This document shows, piece by piece, positions 48,156 to 58,613 of a stretch of DNA of 64,000 nucleotides. The stretch lies in NCBI RefSeq assembly GCF_958431955.1, contig NZ_CAUASN010000009.1, positions 1 through 64,000 on the forward strand, read 5' to 3'. Source of the stretch: an uncultured Adlercreutzia sp. Its GTDB lineage: Bacteria; Actinomycetota; Coriobacteriia; Coriobacteriales; Eggerthellaceae. Each line of letters starts with the position of its first letter. The stretch's first letter is position 1. A program made the translations under genes and the position numbers. The notes below the pieces were generated by a model. It had not been told where the DNA came from. It made no database searches and was given only the letters and a program-made list of their open reading frames with translations.

Positions 48156-49700
48156 CTACTCGGCTCCCCCCTGCGCACCGCTGCCAGCGCCGTTCGCACC
48201 GCCACCGTTCGCGCCCGCGCCACTGTCCTTGGGCTTGCGGCTGCGGCGGCGCCGACGCGGCTTGCGCGCGCCCTCGGCGGCCTCGCCCGGCGCGCCCGCG
48301 CTACCCTCGGGGCGGGTCGCCGACAGGCCCGACGACTTCTGCCCGGGCCGTGCGCCCCCGCGGGGCTTGCCGGCACCCGACGCGCCCTTGCCACCGTTGC
48401 CGCCGCCGGAGCCGGCGTTGCCCTTGCCGCGGCCCTGCCCCTGGGAGGAGCGGCCCGCATCCGCGCGCCCGGCGCCGTCCTTCGCGCGCCGCGTCCGCCG
48501 CGGCTTGGGCGCGCCGCCCTCGGCAGCACCCTCGTCCCGCGAAGTGGACACGCGCTCCAAAGCGCGGCCGTCCTCGGCCGAGGAGAGCTTCGTGGAACGG
48601 CGGCGCTTGCGGGGCGCCGGCGCGGCCGCAGCCACCCCCGAGCCCTCGCCGCGGCCGACCGAGCGCTTGTTGCGCCCGCGACCGCCCTCGCCGCCGCGGC
48701 TGCGGCCCGAGCCCGATCCCTTGCGCGACGAGCCGCCGCCGGTATGGCGAACCTTCGCGCCCTCGGCCAGCTTGTCGGAGCCGGTGAACTGGCTCGTCGA
48801 GAAGATGAGCGCCTCGCCCAGCCCGCTGCCGTGCTCGGCTGTGGCCTCCTCCCAGGCCTCCTCGCCCACGGAGTTGGGGCGGTTCGCGCCCTCCGGCGCC
48901 GGGTCGAAGGCGGCAAGCGGCACCTTCACCGGCTTTTCGCCCTCCACCTTCAGCGTGATGATCTCCTGGGGCACATCGTGGTCGATCACCTTGGCCGGCC
49001 CCAAGGGGGTCTGCACGGTGCCGTTGAGCTTGGGCGCCCGGCCCTTGAAGTCCTTGTAGGCGTCGAACTCGTAGCGCAAACAGCACATAAGGCGCCCGCA
49101 CAGACCCGAGATCTTCTGCGGGTTCAACGAGAGCCCCTGCTCCTTGGCCATGCGGATGGACACCGGGCAGAACTCGCCGCCGAGCCGCTTGCAGCACAGC
49201 TCCTGGCCGCAGTGGCCGATGCCGCCCACCATGCGGGCCTCGTCGCGCACGCCGATCTGGCGCATGTCGATGCGCACGTGGAAGCGGCTGGCCAGCTTGC
49301 GCACCAGCTCGCGGAAGTCGATGCGCTCCTCGGCCTCGAAGTAGAAGACGGCCTTGTCGCCGTCGAGCAAGAACTCCACCGAGACGGGGTGCATGTCCTC
49401 GTGGGCCTCCCGCGCCATCTCCTTGAAGACGGGCAGCGCCTCGCGGGACTTCTCCTCCATCTCGCGCGCCCGCTCCACGTCCTCCTCGGTGGCGATGCGC
49501 TCCACCGGGCGCAGGGCGCTCTTCAAGGCGCGCACCTGCTCCTCGGGCACCTCGATCGCGTCGCTCGCGGCAATGCCGAACTCGGTGCCGCGGGCGGTGC
49601 GCACCACCACGGGCATGTCTTTCTCTATCTCCAACTCGCCGGGATTGAACCACAGCGTCTTGGGGTTGAAGGTCAAGTTAATCGGTGCGACCCGAACCAT
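48156..49700 (-). CDS. ricT: RicT/PSP1-domain protein with long basic tail
   Basis: 514 aa; typical RicT is about 275-300. The PSP1 core spans 1-285 with the cluster-binding cysteines in GHCGQELCCKRLGGEFCPVS and SGLCGRLMCCLRYE. In Bacillus it joins the Y-complex with two [4Fe-4S] clusters and affects RNA processing. Residues 290-514 are Gly/Arg/Ala/Ser/Lys-rich, disordered and highly basic, likely RNA-binding. The ATG at 49700 (GAGAGG upstream) overlaps holB by 23 nt, the classic holB-ricT order. Confidence 0.93.
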   Translation of the reverse strand: MVRVAPINLTFNPKTLWFNPGELEIEKDMPVVVRTARGTEFGIAASDAIEVPEEQVRALKSALRPVERIATEEDVERAREMEEKSREALPVFKEMAREAHEDMHPVSVEFLLDGDKAVFYFEAEERIDFRELVRKLASRFHVRIDMRQIGVRDEARMVGGIGHCGQELCCKRLGGEFCPVSIRMAKEQGLSLNPQKISGLCGRLMCCLRYEFDAYKDFKGRAPKLNGTVQTPLGPAKVIDHDVPQEIITLKVEGEKPVKVPLAAFDPAPEGANRPNSVGEEAWEEATAEHGSGLGEALIFSTSQFTGSDKLAEGAKVRHTGGGSSRKGSGSGRSRGGEGGRGRNKRSVGRGEGSGVAAAAPAPRKRRRSTKLSSAEDGRALERVSTSRDEGAAEGGAPKPRRTRRAKDGAGRADAGRSSQGQGRGKGNAGSGGGNGGKGASGAGKPRGGARPGQKSSGLSATRPEGSAGAPGEAAEGARKPRRRRRSRKPKDSGAGANGGGANGAGSGAQGGAE

Positions 49701-50835
49701 GGACAACCTCTCTTACGTCGAACAGCAACGCGTCGATGCACGTTTCCGGGGATACATTATAGGCAAGGGCGCGCTCGCACTCGTCCACCTTGGCGGCGGC
49801 TGCGGCCAAGCGGCCCGCATCGGCGCCCGAGAACAGGCCGACGAGGGTGTCGCGCGCATCGGTGTTGACGATCAGGTCGGGAGCGCCGGCGGCCACCATC
49901 ATGCCGTCGCGCAGCCACGAGCGCACGATGGAGGTGGTCTGGCGCAGGCACTCGGTGGTCTTCGCCGAGAGCGACCGCTTGTTGCGGGCCTCGATCTGGC
50001 GGATGGCCGACTTCGCGAGGAAGTCCGCGTTCTCGGCCAGCTCCGCCTCCTGGGAGGCGCGCACCTCGTCGAGGGGCGCCTGGGAGGCCTTCAGGATGTC
50101 GCGGGCCATCTCCACCACGTCCCAGTCGTCGGCCTGCCCGAGCCGCGCGAGGGCGGCCAGAAGCCGGCTGCGGAAGGACAGGCGCTCGTTGCCTGGCGCC
50201 TGCAGAAAGGCCACGGCCGCCGTGATGGAGCCGCCGCAGGCCTCGATGGCCATGCGCGCCTGGTCGGGGGCGGCGCCGGTGTTCTGCGCCACGATGCCGG
50301 CCGCCTCGGAGGCCGGGATATGCCGGAAGGGCACCACCTGGCAGCGGGAGACGATGGTGGGCAGCACCGACTCGCGGGTACGGCCCAGAAGGATCATCAC
50401 CACATCGGACTCGGGCTCCTCCAGCGTCTTCAGAAAGGCGTTGGCGGCGCTCGCGCCCAGCTGGTCCACGCGGTCCAGGATGTAGATCTTCTTATCGGCC
50501 TGGATGGGCGCGAGCGACACGTCGGCCACGATCTCGCGCACCTGCTCCACCAGGTACCCGGCGGCCCCCTCGGGGGCGAAGTAGCGCACATCGGGGTGCT
50601 TGCGGCGCATCACGCGGTCGCAGCGGCTGCAGTCGCCGCACATGCCGCCGCGGGGCCCCTTGGGGCCCTTGGGGCACAGAAGCGCCTGGGCGAGCGCGTA
50701 GGCCGCGAGCGTCTTGTTGGAGCCCGCCGGCCCCACGAACAGGTAGGCCTGGGTCACCCGCTCGGACACCACCGACGCGCGCAGAAACTCGCGCACCTTC
50801 GGCTGGCCCAGGATGTTCTCGAAGGCATCAGCCAC
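49678..50835 (-). CDS. holB: DNA polymerase III delta-prime subunit
   Basis: 385 aa. Clamp-loader AAA+ subunit: FVGPAGSNKTLAAYALAQ as P-loop, a four-Cys zinc module (CPKGPKGPRGGMCGDCSRC), ILDRVDQLGASAANAFLKTLEEP and the SRC motif (TIVSRCQVVPF). Overlaps tmk by 8 nt upstream and ricT by 23 nt downstream. Confidence 0.95.
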   Translation of the reverse strand: MADAFENILGQPKVREFLRASVVSERVTQAYLFVGPAGSNKTLAAYALAQALLCPKGPKGPRGGMCGDCSRCDRVMRRKHPDVRYFAPEGAAGYLVEQVREIVADVSLAPIQADKKIYILDRVDQLGASAANAFLKTLEEPESDVVMILLGRTRESVLPTIVSRCQVVPFRHIPASEAAGIVAQNTGAAPDQARMAIEACGGSITAAVAFLQAPGNERLSFRSRLLAALARLGQADDWDVVEMARDILKASQAPLDEVRASQEAELAENADFLAKSAIRQIEARNKRSLSAKTTECLRQTTSIVRSWLRDGMMVAAGAPDLIVNTDARDTLVGLFSGADAGRLAAAAAKVDECERALAYNVSPETCIDALLFDVREVVHGSGRTD

Positions 50836-51811
50836 GCCGCTCCCCCTTCGATCGCTTGCGCCCCTTGGCCCCCTTCCCGCCGGAGCGGGCCTTGCCGTCC
50901 GACGAGTCCTTGGACTTGCGCTTCTCGCCGGCCCGGCCGTCCTTCCCGCCTCGATCGCCCTTGCGGTCGCGGCGGCGCTTGCGGGCGTCCTTGCGGCGGC
51001 GCTCCCGCGCGCGCTCGCGGCGCTTCTCCTCCATTACCTCGGTGACGAGAACGTCCAGCGAGCTGTCGTCGGCAGCGAGAGCCTCGGCCGCCCCGGGCAG
51101 CACATCGTCCAGCGCGGCGAGCACGGCGCGGAAGGTGTCGGCCCGGTGCAGCTGCGACTCCACCCGGTGCACGCGCGCCGGATCGGCGGCGGCCAGCTCT
51201 TCGAAGCCGTCGGCCACGCGGCGGTGGAACGCGTCGCCGGCCCTCTCGAGCCGATCGGCCCCCTCGCGGCGCCCCATGCGCGAGCGCACGACCTCCTCCG
51301 AGGCCACGAGCAGCACCGTGGCGTCGGGAGCCAGCCCGTCGCAGGCGAAGCGGTTGGCCGCCTCGATGAAGAAGCCGTCCAAGCCCCGGCCCGCGCCCTG
51401 GTAGGCCACCGTGGAGTCGTAGAAGCGGTCGCACAGCACGACCGCACCCCGCCCGAGAGCGGGCTTTATCACCTCGTCGACGATCTGGGCCCGGGCGGCC
51501 TCGTAGATGAGCAGCTCGGCGCGGTCGCTCATGGCCCCGTGGGCCGGGTCGAGCACCACGCGCCGCAAAGACTCGCCCACGGCCGTGCCGCCGGGCTCGC
51601 GCAGGCGCAGCACCTCGCACCCGCGTTCTTCCAGGAAGCGCGCGAGAAATCGGATCTGGGTGGACTTGCCCGCCCCGTCGCCGCCCTCGAAGGTGATGAA
51701 CAGCCCGCGCGGCGGCTCGGCGGCCGAGGATGCTCTCCCGATGTCGTCGGACGGCTTCGCGCACGGGGCTTCCGCAGCGCGGCCGGCCGCCCCTTCCCGA
51801 ATCGGATCCAT
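50828..51811 (-). CDS. tmk: Thymidylate kinase with Arg/Lys-rich tail
   Basis: 327 aa; ordinary Tmk is about 210. Kinase core at about 36-255: P-loop TFEGGDGAGKST, REPGGTAVGESLR, CDRFYDSTVAYQGAGRGLD. The N-terminal 35 residues are extra and the last 65 consist almost only of R, K, G, D, E and S (RRERARERRRKDARKRRRDR). The ATG at 51811 has GGGGAG 5 nt upstream, preferred over a GTG seven codons earlier. Second gene after the malic enzyme. Confidence 0.94.
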   Translation of the reverse strand: MDPIREGAAGRAAEAPCAKPSDDIGRASSAAEPPRGLFITFEGGDGAGKSTQIRFLARFLEERGCEVLRLREPGGTAVGESLRRVVLDPAHGAMSDRAELLIYEAARAQIVDEVIKPALGRGAVVLCDRFYDSTVAYQGAGRGLDGFFIEAANRFACDGLAPDATVLLVASEEVVRSRMGRREGADRLERAGDAFHRRVADGFEELAAADPARVHRVESQLHRADTFRAVLAALDDVLPGAAEALAADDSSLDVLVTEVMEEKRRERARERRRKDARKRRRDRKGDRGGKDGRAGEKRKSKDSSDGKARSGGKGAKGRKRSKGERRG

Positions 51812-51836
51812 CGTCTCTCCCCGCATCTCCACGAAT

Positions 51837-53006
<1,170 letters not shown>

Positions 53007-53267
53007 AAGTTCCGAATCCTTAGAACGTTTTCTCCCGTCTAACCTGCCCATTGTACCCGAACCGCCCGCGAGCCGCCCCGCCTGCGCACAAGCACCACAC
53101 CGCCCGGCATCGATCGGCAATCCCAGGAATCCCTCTTCCGCCAACCGAGAGAGCGGCTTTTGGGACAAAACGAACGGTTTTGGTAGTTCTTGCTCGCCTG
53201 AAATCTAAAGCGCGCAATCGCCACCAGGCAAAACACGCGACTAGGAACGATCCAATTGGAGGGGAAC

Positions 53268-53331
53268 CTACGAAAACCGTGCTTTTCTTCTCGTTTCGTA
53301 GCAATGCGCCGAGCGCGAGGTGCGCTACACT
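53268..53331 (+). promoter_or_regulatory. Inverted repeat and candidate -10 before the fumarase genes
   Basis: CTACGAAA (53268-53275) and TTTCGTAG (53294-53301) form a perfect 8-bp inverted repeat 18 bp apart. A TACACT (53326-53331) would give a start near 53338 and a leader of about 15 nt. The -35 is poor, suggesting an activator at the repeat. The rest of 53007-53352 shows no gene. Confidence 0.45.
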
Positions 53332-53352
53332 GTTCCCGTCGAAAGGAATTCC

Positions 53353-54255
53353 ATGAACGCAGACAACCCGAGCGGAGCCGCCCTGCGCCCGAACGACGGC
53401 ACGGAAGTCGCCGCCCTTACCGCCGAGGCCGTTGCCGCTGCCGTCTACGACGCCATCCGTACCTGCGCCGTCACGCTGCGGCGCGACTTCCAGCGCGCCA
53501 TCGAGTGCGCCCGCGCCCAGGCCGCACCTGCAAGCCGTGCCGCCGGCGTGCTCGACCGCATCTTGGAGAATGCCCGCATCGGCGCGGAAGATAACGTACC
53601 CATCTGCCAGGACACCGGCAGCGTGTGGGTGTGCCTGGAGGTGGGTGAGGAGCTTTCCGTGCCCGGCACCATCTTCAGCGGCGTGAACGACGCGGTGGCC
53701 CGGGCCTACACCGACGGGGCCCTGCGCATGTCGCTCGTGCGCGACGCGCTCTTCGACCGTGCCAATACCCGAAACAACACCCCGGCCTTCTGCGAGCTGA
53801 AGCTCGTGCCCGGCGCCCATGCCACGCTGCACGTGCTGTTGAAGGGCGGCGGCTCGGACAACGCCTCCCGCGTGGTCATGCTGCCCCCGGGCGCGGGAGC
53901 GGCCGGCGTGCGCGAGGTAGTGCTCGACTGCGTGCGCGAGAAGGCCGCCAACGCCTGCCCGCCGCTCGTCATCGGCCTGGGCGTGGGAGGCACCTTCGAC
54001 AAGGTGGCGGGCCTGGCCAAGCACGCCCTGCTGCGCGAGGTGGGAAGCCCCGCCGCCAGCGCAAAGGCCGCGGCCTTCGAGGAAGAGCTGCTCGCCGAGG
54101 TGAACGCCCTCGGCATCGGGCCGGCGGCCCTAGGCGGCGCGCCCACCGCCGTGGCCGTGCACCTGGAAACGGCCCCCTGCCACATCGCCGCGCTGCCCGT
54201 GGCCGTGAACATGGGCTGCTGCGCCATGCGCAGCGCCTCCGTCCAACTCGTCTAA
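53353..54255 (+). CDS. Class I fumarase / tartrate dehydratase, alpha subunit
   Basis: 300 aa. Carries the [4Fe-4S] part of a two-subunit hydro-lyase. Cys85 lies in ICQDTGSVWVCLEVG; other family blocks are ANTRNNTPAF, LLKGGGSDNASRVVML, and GLGVGGTFDKVAGLAK. ATG at 53353 has GAAAGGAA upstream. Fumarate is the likely substrate; tartrate dehydratase cannot be excluded. The beta subunit follows 9 nt later. Confidence 0.92.
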   Translation: MNADNPSGAALRPNDGTEVAALTAEAVAAAVYDAIRTCAVTLRRDFQRAIECARAQAAPASRAAGVLDRILENARIGAEDNVPICQDTGSVWVCLEVGEELSVPGTIFSGVNDAVARAYTDGALRMSLVRDALFDRANTRNNTPAFCELKLVPGAHATLHVLLKGGGSDNASRVVMLPPGAGAAGVREVVLDCVREKAANACPPLVIGLGVGGTFDKVAGLAKHALLREVGSPAASAKAAAFEEELLAEVNALGIGPAALGGAPTAVAVHLETAPCHIAALPVAVNMGCCAMRSASVQLV

Positions 54256-54264
54256 GGAGCCGCC

Positions 54265-54816
54265 ATGGCAAAAACCGTATCCCTTACCCTGCCGCTTTTG
54301 CGGGAAGATGTGGCGAATCTGGAAGCGGGCGACGAGGTGCTGCTCTCGGGCCCCGTGTACACCATGCGCGACGCGGGCCACGAGCGTGCCCTGCTGTGCT
54401 TGGAAGAGACTGGGCAGCTGCCCTTTAACCTGGAAGGCGCCACGCTCTTCTACGCCGGCCCCACGCCGGCCGCCGCCGGACGTCCCTTAGGGTCGGTCGG
54501 CCCCACCACCGCCAGCCGCATGGACTTCGCCACGCCGCAGCTGTTCGCCGCCGGCATCGTGGCCGCCATCGGCAAGGGCAAGCGCAGCGCCGAAGTCGTG
54601 CAGGCCTGCCAGGACACCGGCAGCGTGTACCTCTGCACCGTCGGCGGCATCGCCGCCCTTCTGGCCAAGGCCGTCACGGCAAGCGAGCTCGTCGGCTGGG
54701 ACGACCTCGGTACCGAGGCTTTGCGCAAGCTCGAGCTGAAAGACTTCCCCACCTACGTCGCCGTCGATACAAACGGAAACGACCTCTACCGCGAAATAGA
54801 GGCCGCTTCCCAGTAA
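54265..54816 (+). CDS. Class I fumarase / tartrate dehydratase, beta subunit
   Basis: 183 aa. Beta domain: GDEVLLSGPVYTMRDAGHERAL, FYAGPTPAAAGRPLGSVGPTT, SRMDFATPQLF and IGKGKRSAEV. Completes the alpha subunit to an oxygen-sensitive fumarase suited to an anaerobe. A second ACQDTGSVYLC motif resembles the alpha subunit's cluster motif. Faces topA across a 197-bp hairpin. Confidence 0.93.
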   Translation: MAKTVSLTLPLLREDVANLEAGDEVLLSGPVYTMRDAGHERALLCLEETGQLPFNLEGATLFYAGPTPAAAGRPLGSVGPTTASRMDFATPQLFAAGIVAAIGKGKRSAEVVQACQDTGSVYLCTVGGIAALLAKAVTASELVGWDDLGTEALRKLELKDFPTYVAVDTNGNDLYREIEAASQ

Positions 54817-54839
54817 ACGCTGTTCGATTAACCGCACGA

Positions 54840-55036
54840 GAAGCGCTCGGAGGTGCCCGCTCGCAGACCTCTGAGCGCCCCGCGAAGAACGCGATTCTTA
54901 AGAAATAGCTTCCACTTCAGCACCAACGATGCCGGAATTGTACCGAAATGCGTGCGTTCCTTCCGCTATTTCCTTAACGGCGTTCGCAGCGGGAGCAGCG
55001 CTCAGCGGGCTGCGAGCGGGCACCTCCGAGCGCTTC
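54840..55036. repeat. 197-bp inverted-repeat element between fumarase and topA
   Basis: The outer arms 54840-54866 and 55010-55036 are a perfect 27-bp inverted repeat. Pairing continues inward (10 of the next 12 positions) and again at GAAATAGC (54902-54909) with GCTATTTC (54965-54972), leaving about a 55-nt loop. No U-run follows on either strand and no target duplication was seen. Could be a MITE-like element, a bidirectional Rho-dependent stop, or a structured RNA. Confidence 0.75.
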
Positions 55037-55045
55037 CCAATAATG

Positions 55046-57553
55046 TTACTTCTTCCGAGAACCCCTCTTGGCGCCGCCCTTCTTGGCCGTCTTCGCCTTC
55101 TCCTCTTCCTCCTTGCCGGGGCAGTCGAAGTTGGGGCAGAGCTTCCAGGGCCCGCGGGCGGTCTTCACCACCACCATGGGCGCGCCGCAATGCTCGCACA
55201 CCTCCTCGGTGGGGACGATGTCGCCGTACTGGGGCAGCGGGTAACGCGTCTGGCACTCATCGAAGTTCTCGCAGGTGATGGAGCGCTTGAGCGTGCGCGG
55301 GTTGCGGCGGGCGATGAGCTGCTTGTCCAGGCCGCGCGCAGCACAGGTCGGGCACTTCCCCACTACCACCTCGGGCTCCTGGTTCGTGGGGCAGTTCGGG
55401 TCGATGCACTGCACGCGGGGCTTCGCGCGGAAAGCCGTCACCTTCACCTGGGGCATGCCGCAGGTGGGGCACTTCTCGGGGACCGCCTCGATCTTGCCCT
55501 TGGGAAGCGGATAGGTCACATCGCAGTCGGGCCAGCCGGCGCACCCGATGAACATCGACTTGGTCTTGTGGCTCGCCCGCAGCTGCAGATCCCTGCCGCA
55601 CTTGGGGCACGGGCCCACGTAGGCGTCGGCCGCCACGGCGTCCGACAGGGCCTCGGCCACTTCCTCGGAATGGGGCATGAGGCTCTCCAGCTGCTCAGAT
55701 AGAAGCTGGCGCGACTTCTCCACCACCTCGGCCTTGGTCACCTCGCCCTCGGCGATGCGGTCCATGGAGTGCTCCAGCTCGGCGGTCATCTCGGCGTGGG
55801 TGATGTGCGGCGCGAACTTGTCGAGGGCCTCGATGACGGCGATGCCGAGCTGCGAGGGCTCGATGGGGTCGTTCTGCACGTACTTTACCTGATAGAGGCG
55901 CTCGATGATGGAGGCGCGGGTGGACTTGGTGCCCAGCCCCAGCTTCTCCATCTCCTGCACGAGCTTGCCCTGGGAATAGCGCGCCGGCGGCTCGGTCTGC
56001 TTCTTTGTGCAGGTGGCGCCGTTGAAGGCGATGGTGTCGCCCTCGGCCATGGCGGGAAGCTGCTCGTCCTTCTTCAGGCCGTAGGGGTAGATGGCGCGGA
56101 AGCCGGGCACCGCCAGCACGTCGCCCTTGGCCACGAAGGGCTCGCCGGCCACGTCGAGGGTCACCTTCGTGCCCTCCACCGTGGCCGGACCCGACAGCGT
56201 GGCCAAAAAGCGCCGCGCGATGAGGTTGTACAGCTTGTAGTCGGCCGGCGACAGGTCGTCGGGGGTGGCCGCCGCCGTGGGGTACACCGGCGGGTGGTCG
56301 GTGGTCTCGGTCTTGCCGCGGGTGGCCTTCAGGGGGCCGGCGGCCAGAAGCTCGCGGCAGTAGGGGCCGTAGGCCGGATTCGCGGCGATGGCGTTCACCA
56401 CCTCGGCCAGATCGAGCGAGTCAGGATAGACCGTGTTGTCCACGCGGGGGTAGGAGATGTAGCCGTCCATATACAGGCTCTCGGCGATGCGCATGCAGCG
56501 CGCGGGGCTTATGCCCTCGGCCGAGGCGGCCGCCATGAGCGAGGTGGTGTTGAAGGGCACGGGCGGGGCCACGGTGCGCTTCTTCTTCTCCACCGAGGCC
56601 ACGCGCGCGCTCGTGGCGCCCGCGACGTGCTCCATGGCCGCATCGGCCTCGGCCTCCACCTTGAAGCGGGCCGTGGCATGCGGGGCCTCGAAGGCCTCGG
56701 CACCGTCGCCGGCGGTGGGGCCGACCGTCGCGCCGGCGTCGAAGGCGCCGCGGATGACCCAGTAGTCCTCGGGCACGAACGCCATGCGCTCGCGCTCGCG
56801 CTCGACGATGATGGCGAGGGTGGGCGTCTGCACGCGGCCCGACGAGCGCACGTTGCCGTAGCCGGCGAACTTCACGAGGGTGAGGTAGCGCGTGAGCACC
56901 GCGCCCCAGATAAGGTCGATGTCGCGGCGCGAGCCGCCGGCCGCGGCCAAATCGTCGTCCATGGGCACCAGGTTCGCGAAGGCATGGGTGATCTCGGGCT
57001 TGGTGAAGGCCGAATAGCGGGCGCGGGACACAGGGGCGGTGGCGTTCACCTCGCGGCAGCACGACAGCGCGTCGGAGCCGATGAGCTCGCCCTCGCGGTC
57101 GAAGTCGGTGGCGATCACGATGGAGTCGGCCTTCTTCGCCAGGTTCTTCAGCGAGCGGATGATGTCCTTTTCCTTCGGCAGCTTCTCAATGGGCGCGTAA
57201 ATGAGGTAGGGCAGCGCCTCCATCTTCCAGCCCTTGAGCTCCACGCCGTCGGCGGTGAAGGGCTTCTTTTTCTTGAAGGGCGGCGTGGGCAGGCTCGCGG
57301 GCAGCTCGGCCGGCACCGCCTCGCCCTCGGCGTTCACGCCGGACCAGCCGCCGCGCTTCTTATATATGAGGGACGGCGTGAAGTCGGGCTCCAGGATATG
57401 GCCGCGCAGGCCGATGGTCACCCATTCCTCCCCGTCCACATCGAACCGGTAGACCGGGGTATTGAACACCTTGTCGGCCTTCGGCTTGGTGGCTCCCAGC
57501 AAATCGGCGATCTTCACCGCCGCGTCGTTCTTCTCGGTGACAACCAGCTTCAC
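55046..57553 (-). CDS. topA: DNA topoisomerase I (type IA, archaeal-like)
   Basis: 835 aa. Relaxes negative supercoils. Toprim features IATDFDREGELIGSDAL near residue 150; catalytic Tyr368 in DGYISYPRVDN; RVQTPTLAIIVERE. The start KLVVTEKNDAAVKIADLL and overall motif style look closer to archaeal topoisomerase I than to E. coli TopA. The C-terminus (about 620-835) has at least four Cys4 zinc modules and a Lys-rich end. The GTG at 57553 has AAGGAGGAG about 9 nt upstream. No other topoisomerase gene is in the window. Confidence 0.92.
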   Translation of the reverse strand: MKLVVTEKNDAAVKIADLLGATKPKADKVFNTPVYRFDVDGEEWVTIGLRGHILEPDFTPSLIYKKRGGWSGVNAEGEAVPAELPASLPTPPFKKKKPFTADGVELKGWKMEALPYLIYAPIEKLPKEKDIIRSLKNLAKKADSIVIATDFDREGELIGSDALSCCREVNATAPVSRARYSAFTKPEITHAFANLVPMDDDLAAAGGSRRDIDLIWGAVLTRYLTLVKFAGYGNVRSSGRVQTPTLAIIVERERERMAFVPEDYWVIRGAFDAGATVGPTAGDGAEAFEAPHATARFKVEAEADAAMEHVAGATSARVASVEKKKRTVAPPVPFNTTSLMAAASAEGISPARCMRIAESLYMDGYISYPRVDNTVYPDSLDLAEVVNAIAANPAYGPYCRELLAAGPLKATRGKTETTDHPPVYPTAAATPDDLSPADYKLYNLIARRFLATLSGPATVEGTKVTLDVAGEPFVAKGDVLAVPGFRAIYPYGLKKDEQLPAMAEGDTIAFNGATCTKKQTEPPARYSQGKLVQEMEKLGLGTKSTRASIIERLYQVKYVQNDPIEPSQLGIAVIEALDKFAPHITHAEMTAELEHSMDRIAEGEVTKAEVVEKSRQLLSEQLESLMPHSEEVAEALSDAVAADAYVGPCPKCGRDLQLRASHKTKSMFIGCAGWPDCDVTYPLPKGKIEAVPEKCPTCGMPQVKVTAFRAKPRVQCIDPNCPTNQEPEVVVGKCPTCAARGLDKQLIARRNPRTLKRSITCENFDECQTRYPLPQYGDIVPTEEVCEHCGAPMVVVKTARGPWKLCPNFDCPGKEEEEKAKTAKKGGAKRGSRKK

Positions 57554-57979
57554 GAGCTTATCTCCTCCTTCGTGGCCGCGACGGCGCGCGGGCCTTCTGC
57601 ATTCGCACGGTGCCCCATTCAAGTTTTACGTGCGCGGGGTTTGTCTGGGCGCAAAGCGGCCCGAATGGCGGCCGCGTTTTTGCGCGGGGCTTAGGATACA
57701 CGATTTCGCCGCCACGGCAAGGGGCGCGGACGGCGGCCCTCAGGTTCCGTTCAGGCCCATGGGCGTTTGCTGCAGGTCTGATCGACAACCTTTGAAGATG
57801 CTGCGGGGGATTTATGGAGGAGCGCCATTGCGGGTTACCATGAGCCCGCGGCACCGTCGAATCACAGCACAGATTCGTCGAAACCGAGCATCTTCACACT
57901 ACCGACGGCGCCCCACTGATCGCAGCGATTCGCGCGCACCGCCCGGAAATCCGGCGGCCCGCGCTTCCAGGAGGAGACC
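57554..57979. other. Intergenic region between topA and the small secreted protein
   Basis: About 425 nt with no convincing gene. It should hold the divergent promoters of topA (minus) and the gene at 57980 (plus), but I found no good -35/-10 pair. Confidence 0.3.
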
Positions 57980-58480
57980 GTGGACAAAGCCATCAAGGGC
58001 CTCATGGGGCTGATCTTCGCCCTCATCATCGTCGTCGCCGTCTTCGGCATCCTTCCCCAAATGGGCGTGAAGCTCCCCTTCGGCGAGGGCGTCGCCTTCG
58101 AGAACCCCCTTTCGGGCCTGCTCGAGAACGGCAAGAACGCCGCTGCCAACGCGGCGCTCGACGCCACGGGGCTGAAGGGCAAGGCGAAGGCCGCCCTCGA
58201 GGGCAACCGCGACAAGATCGCCGCGGCCACCGGCATGTCCGATGCCGAGGTGGACGCCGCCATCGCCGCGCTGGACATCGACAGCTGGGAGGTGACGAGC
58301 CTGCCCGAAGGCGCCACCGAGACCGGGTCCTCCTCCATCAGCTACGGCGGCACTGACGCCACCATCACTACCTACGACGATCCGAGCGTGGTCACCGTGA
58401 ACGCCATGGGCCAGAACGTCACCCTCGCCGTCCCCGACTCCGCCCAGAGCTACCTGCCGTTCCTGGGGTATCTGGGGTAG
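57980..58480 (+). CDS. Membrane-anchored or secreted protein, function unknown
   Basis: 166 aa. GTG start with AGGAG 5 nt upstream. Residues 1-30 include a hydrophobic helix (GLIFALIIVVAVFGIL), a signal anchor or uncleaved signal. The exported part has an Ala/Lys helical segment (about 45-95) and a Ser/Thr-rich end (TGSSSISYGGTDATITTY). No domain recognised. Stands alone between topA and a gene-poor stretch. Confidence 0.75.
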   Translation: MDKAIKGLMGLIFALIIVVAVFGILPQMGVKLPFGEGVAFENPLSGLLENGKNAAANAALDATGLKGKAKAALEGNRDKIAAATGMSDAEVDAAIAALDIDSWEVTSLPEGATETGSSSISYGGTDATITTYDDPSVVTVNAMGQNVTLAVPDSAQSYLPFLGYLG

Positions 58481-58613
58481 GAGCGCGGGATTGGACATGC
58501 GCCGCGCCCTCAAGGGACACGCACGCCGCACGTCAGCCGCTGGGAAAGAGCGCCGCGGCGGGGCAGCAGCCCCTATAGCTTCCCGAGCGCTTCATACGAC
58601 TGGCTCCCAAGCA

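Noticed and set aside
45681..49868. A very long plus-strand open frame (about 1395 codons)
   Set aside because: It is antisense to degV, pncB and ricT, is rich in His, Gly, Arg and Leu as expected from reversed high-GC codons, and shows no domain. A shadow of real genes.
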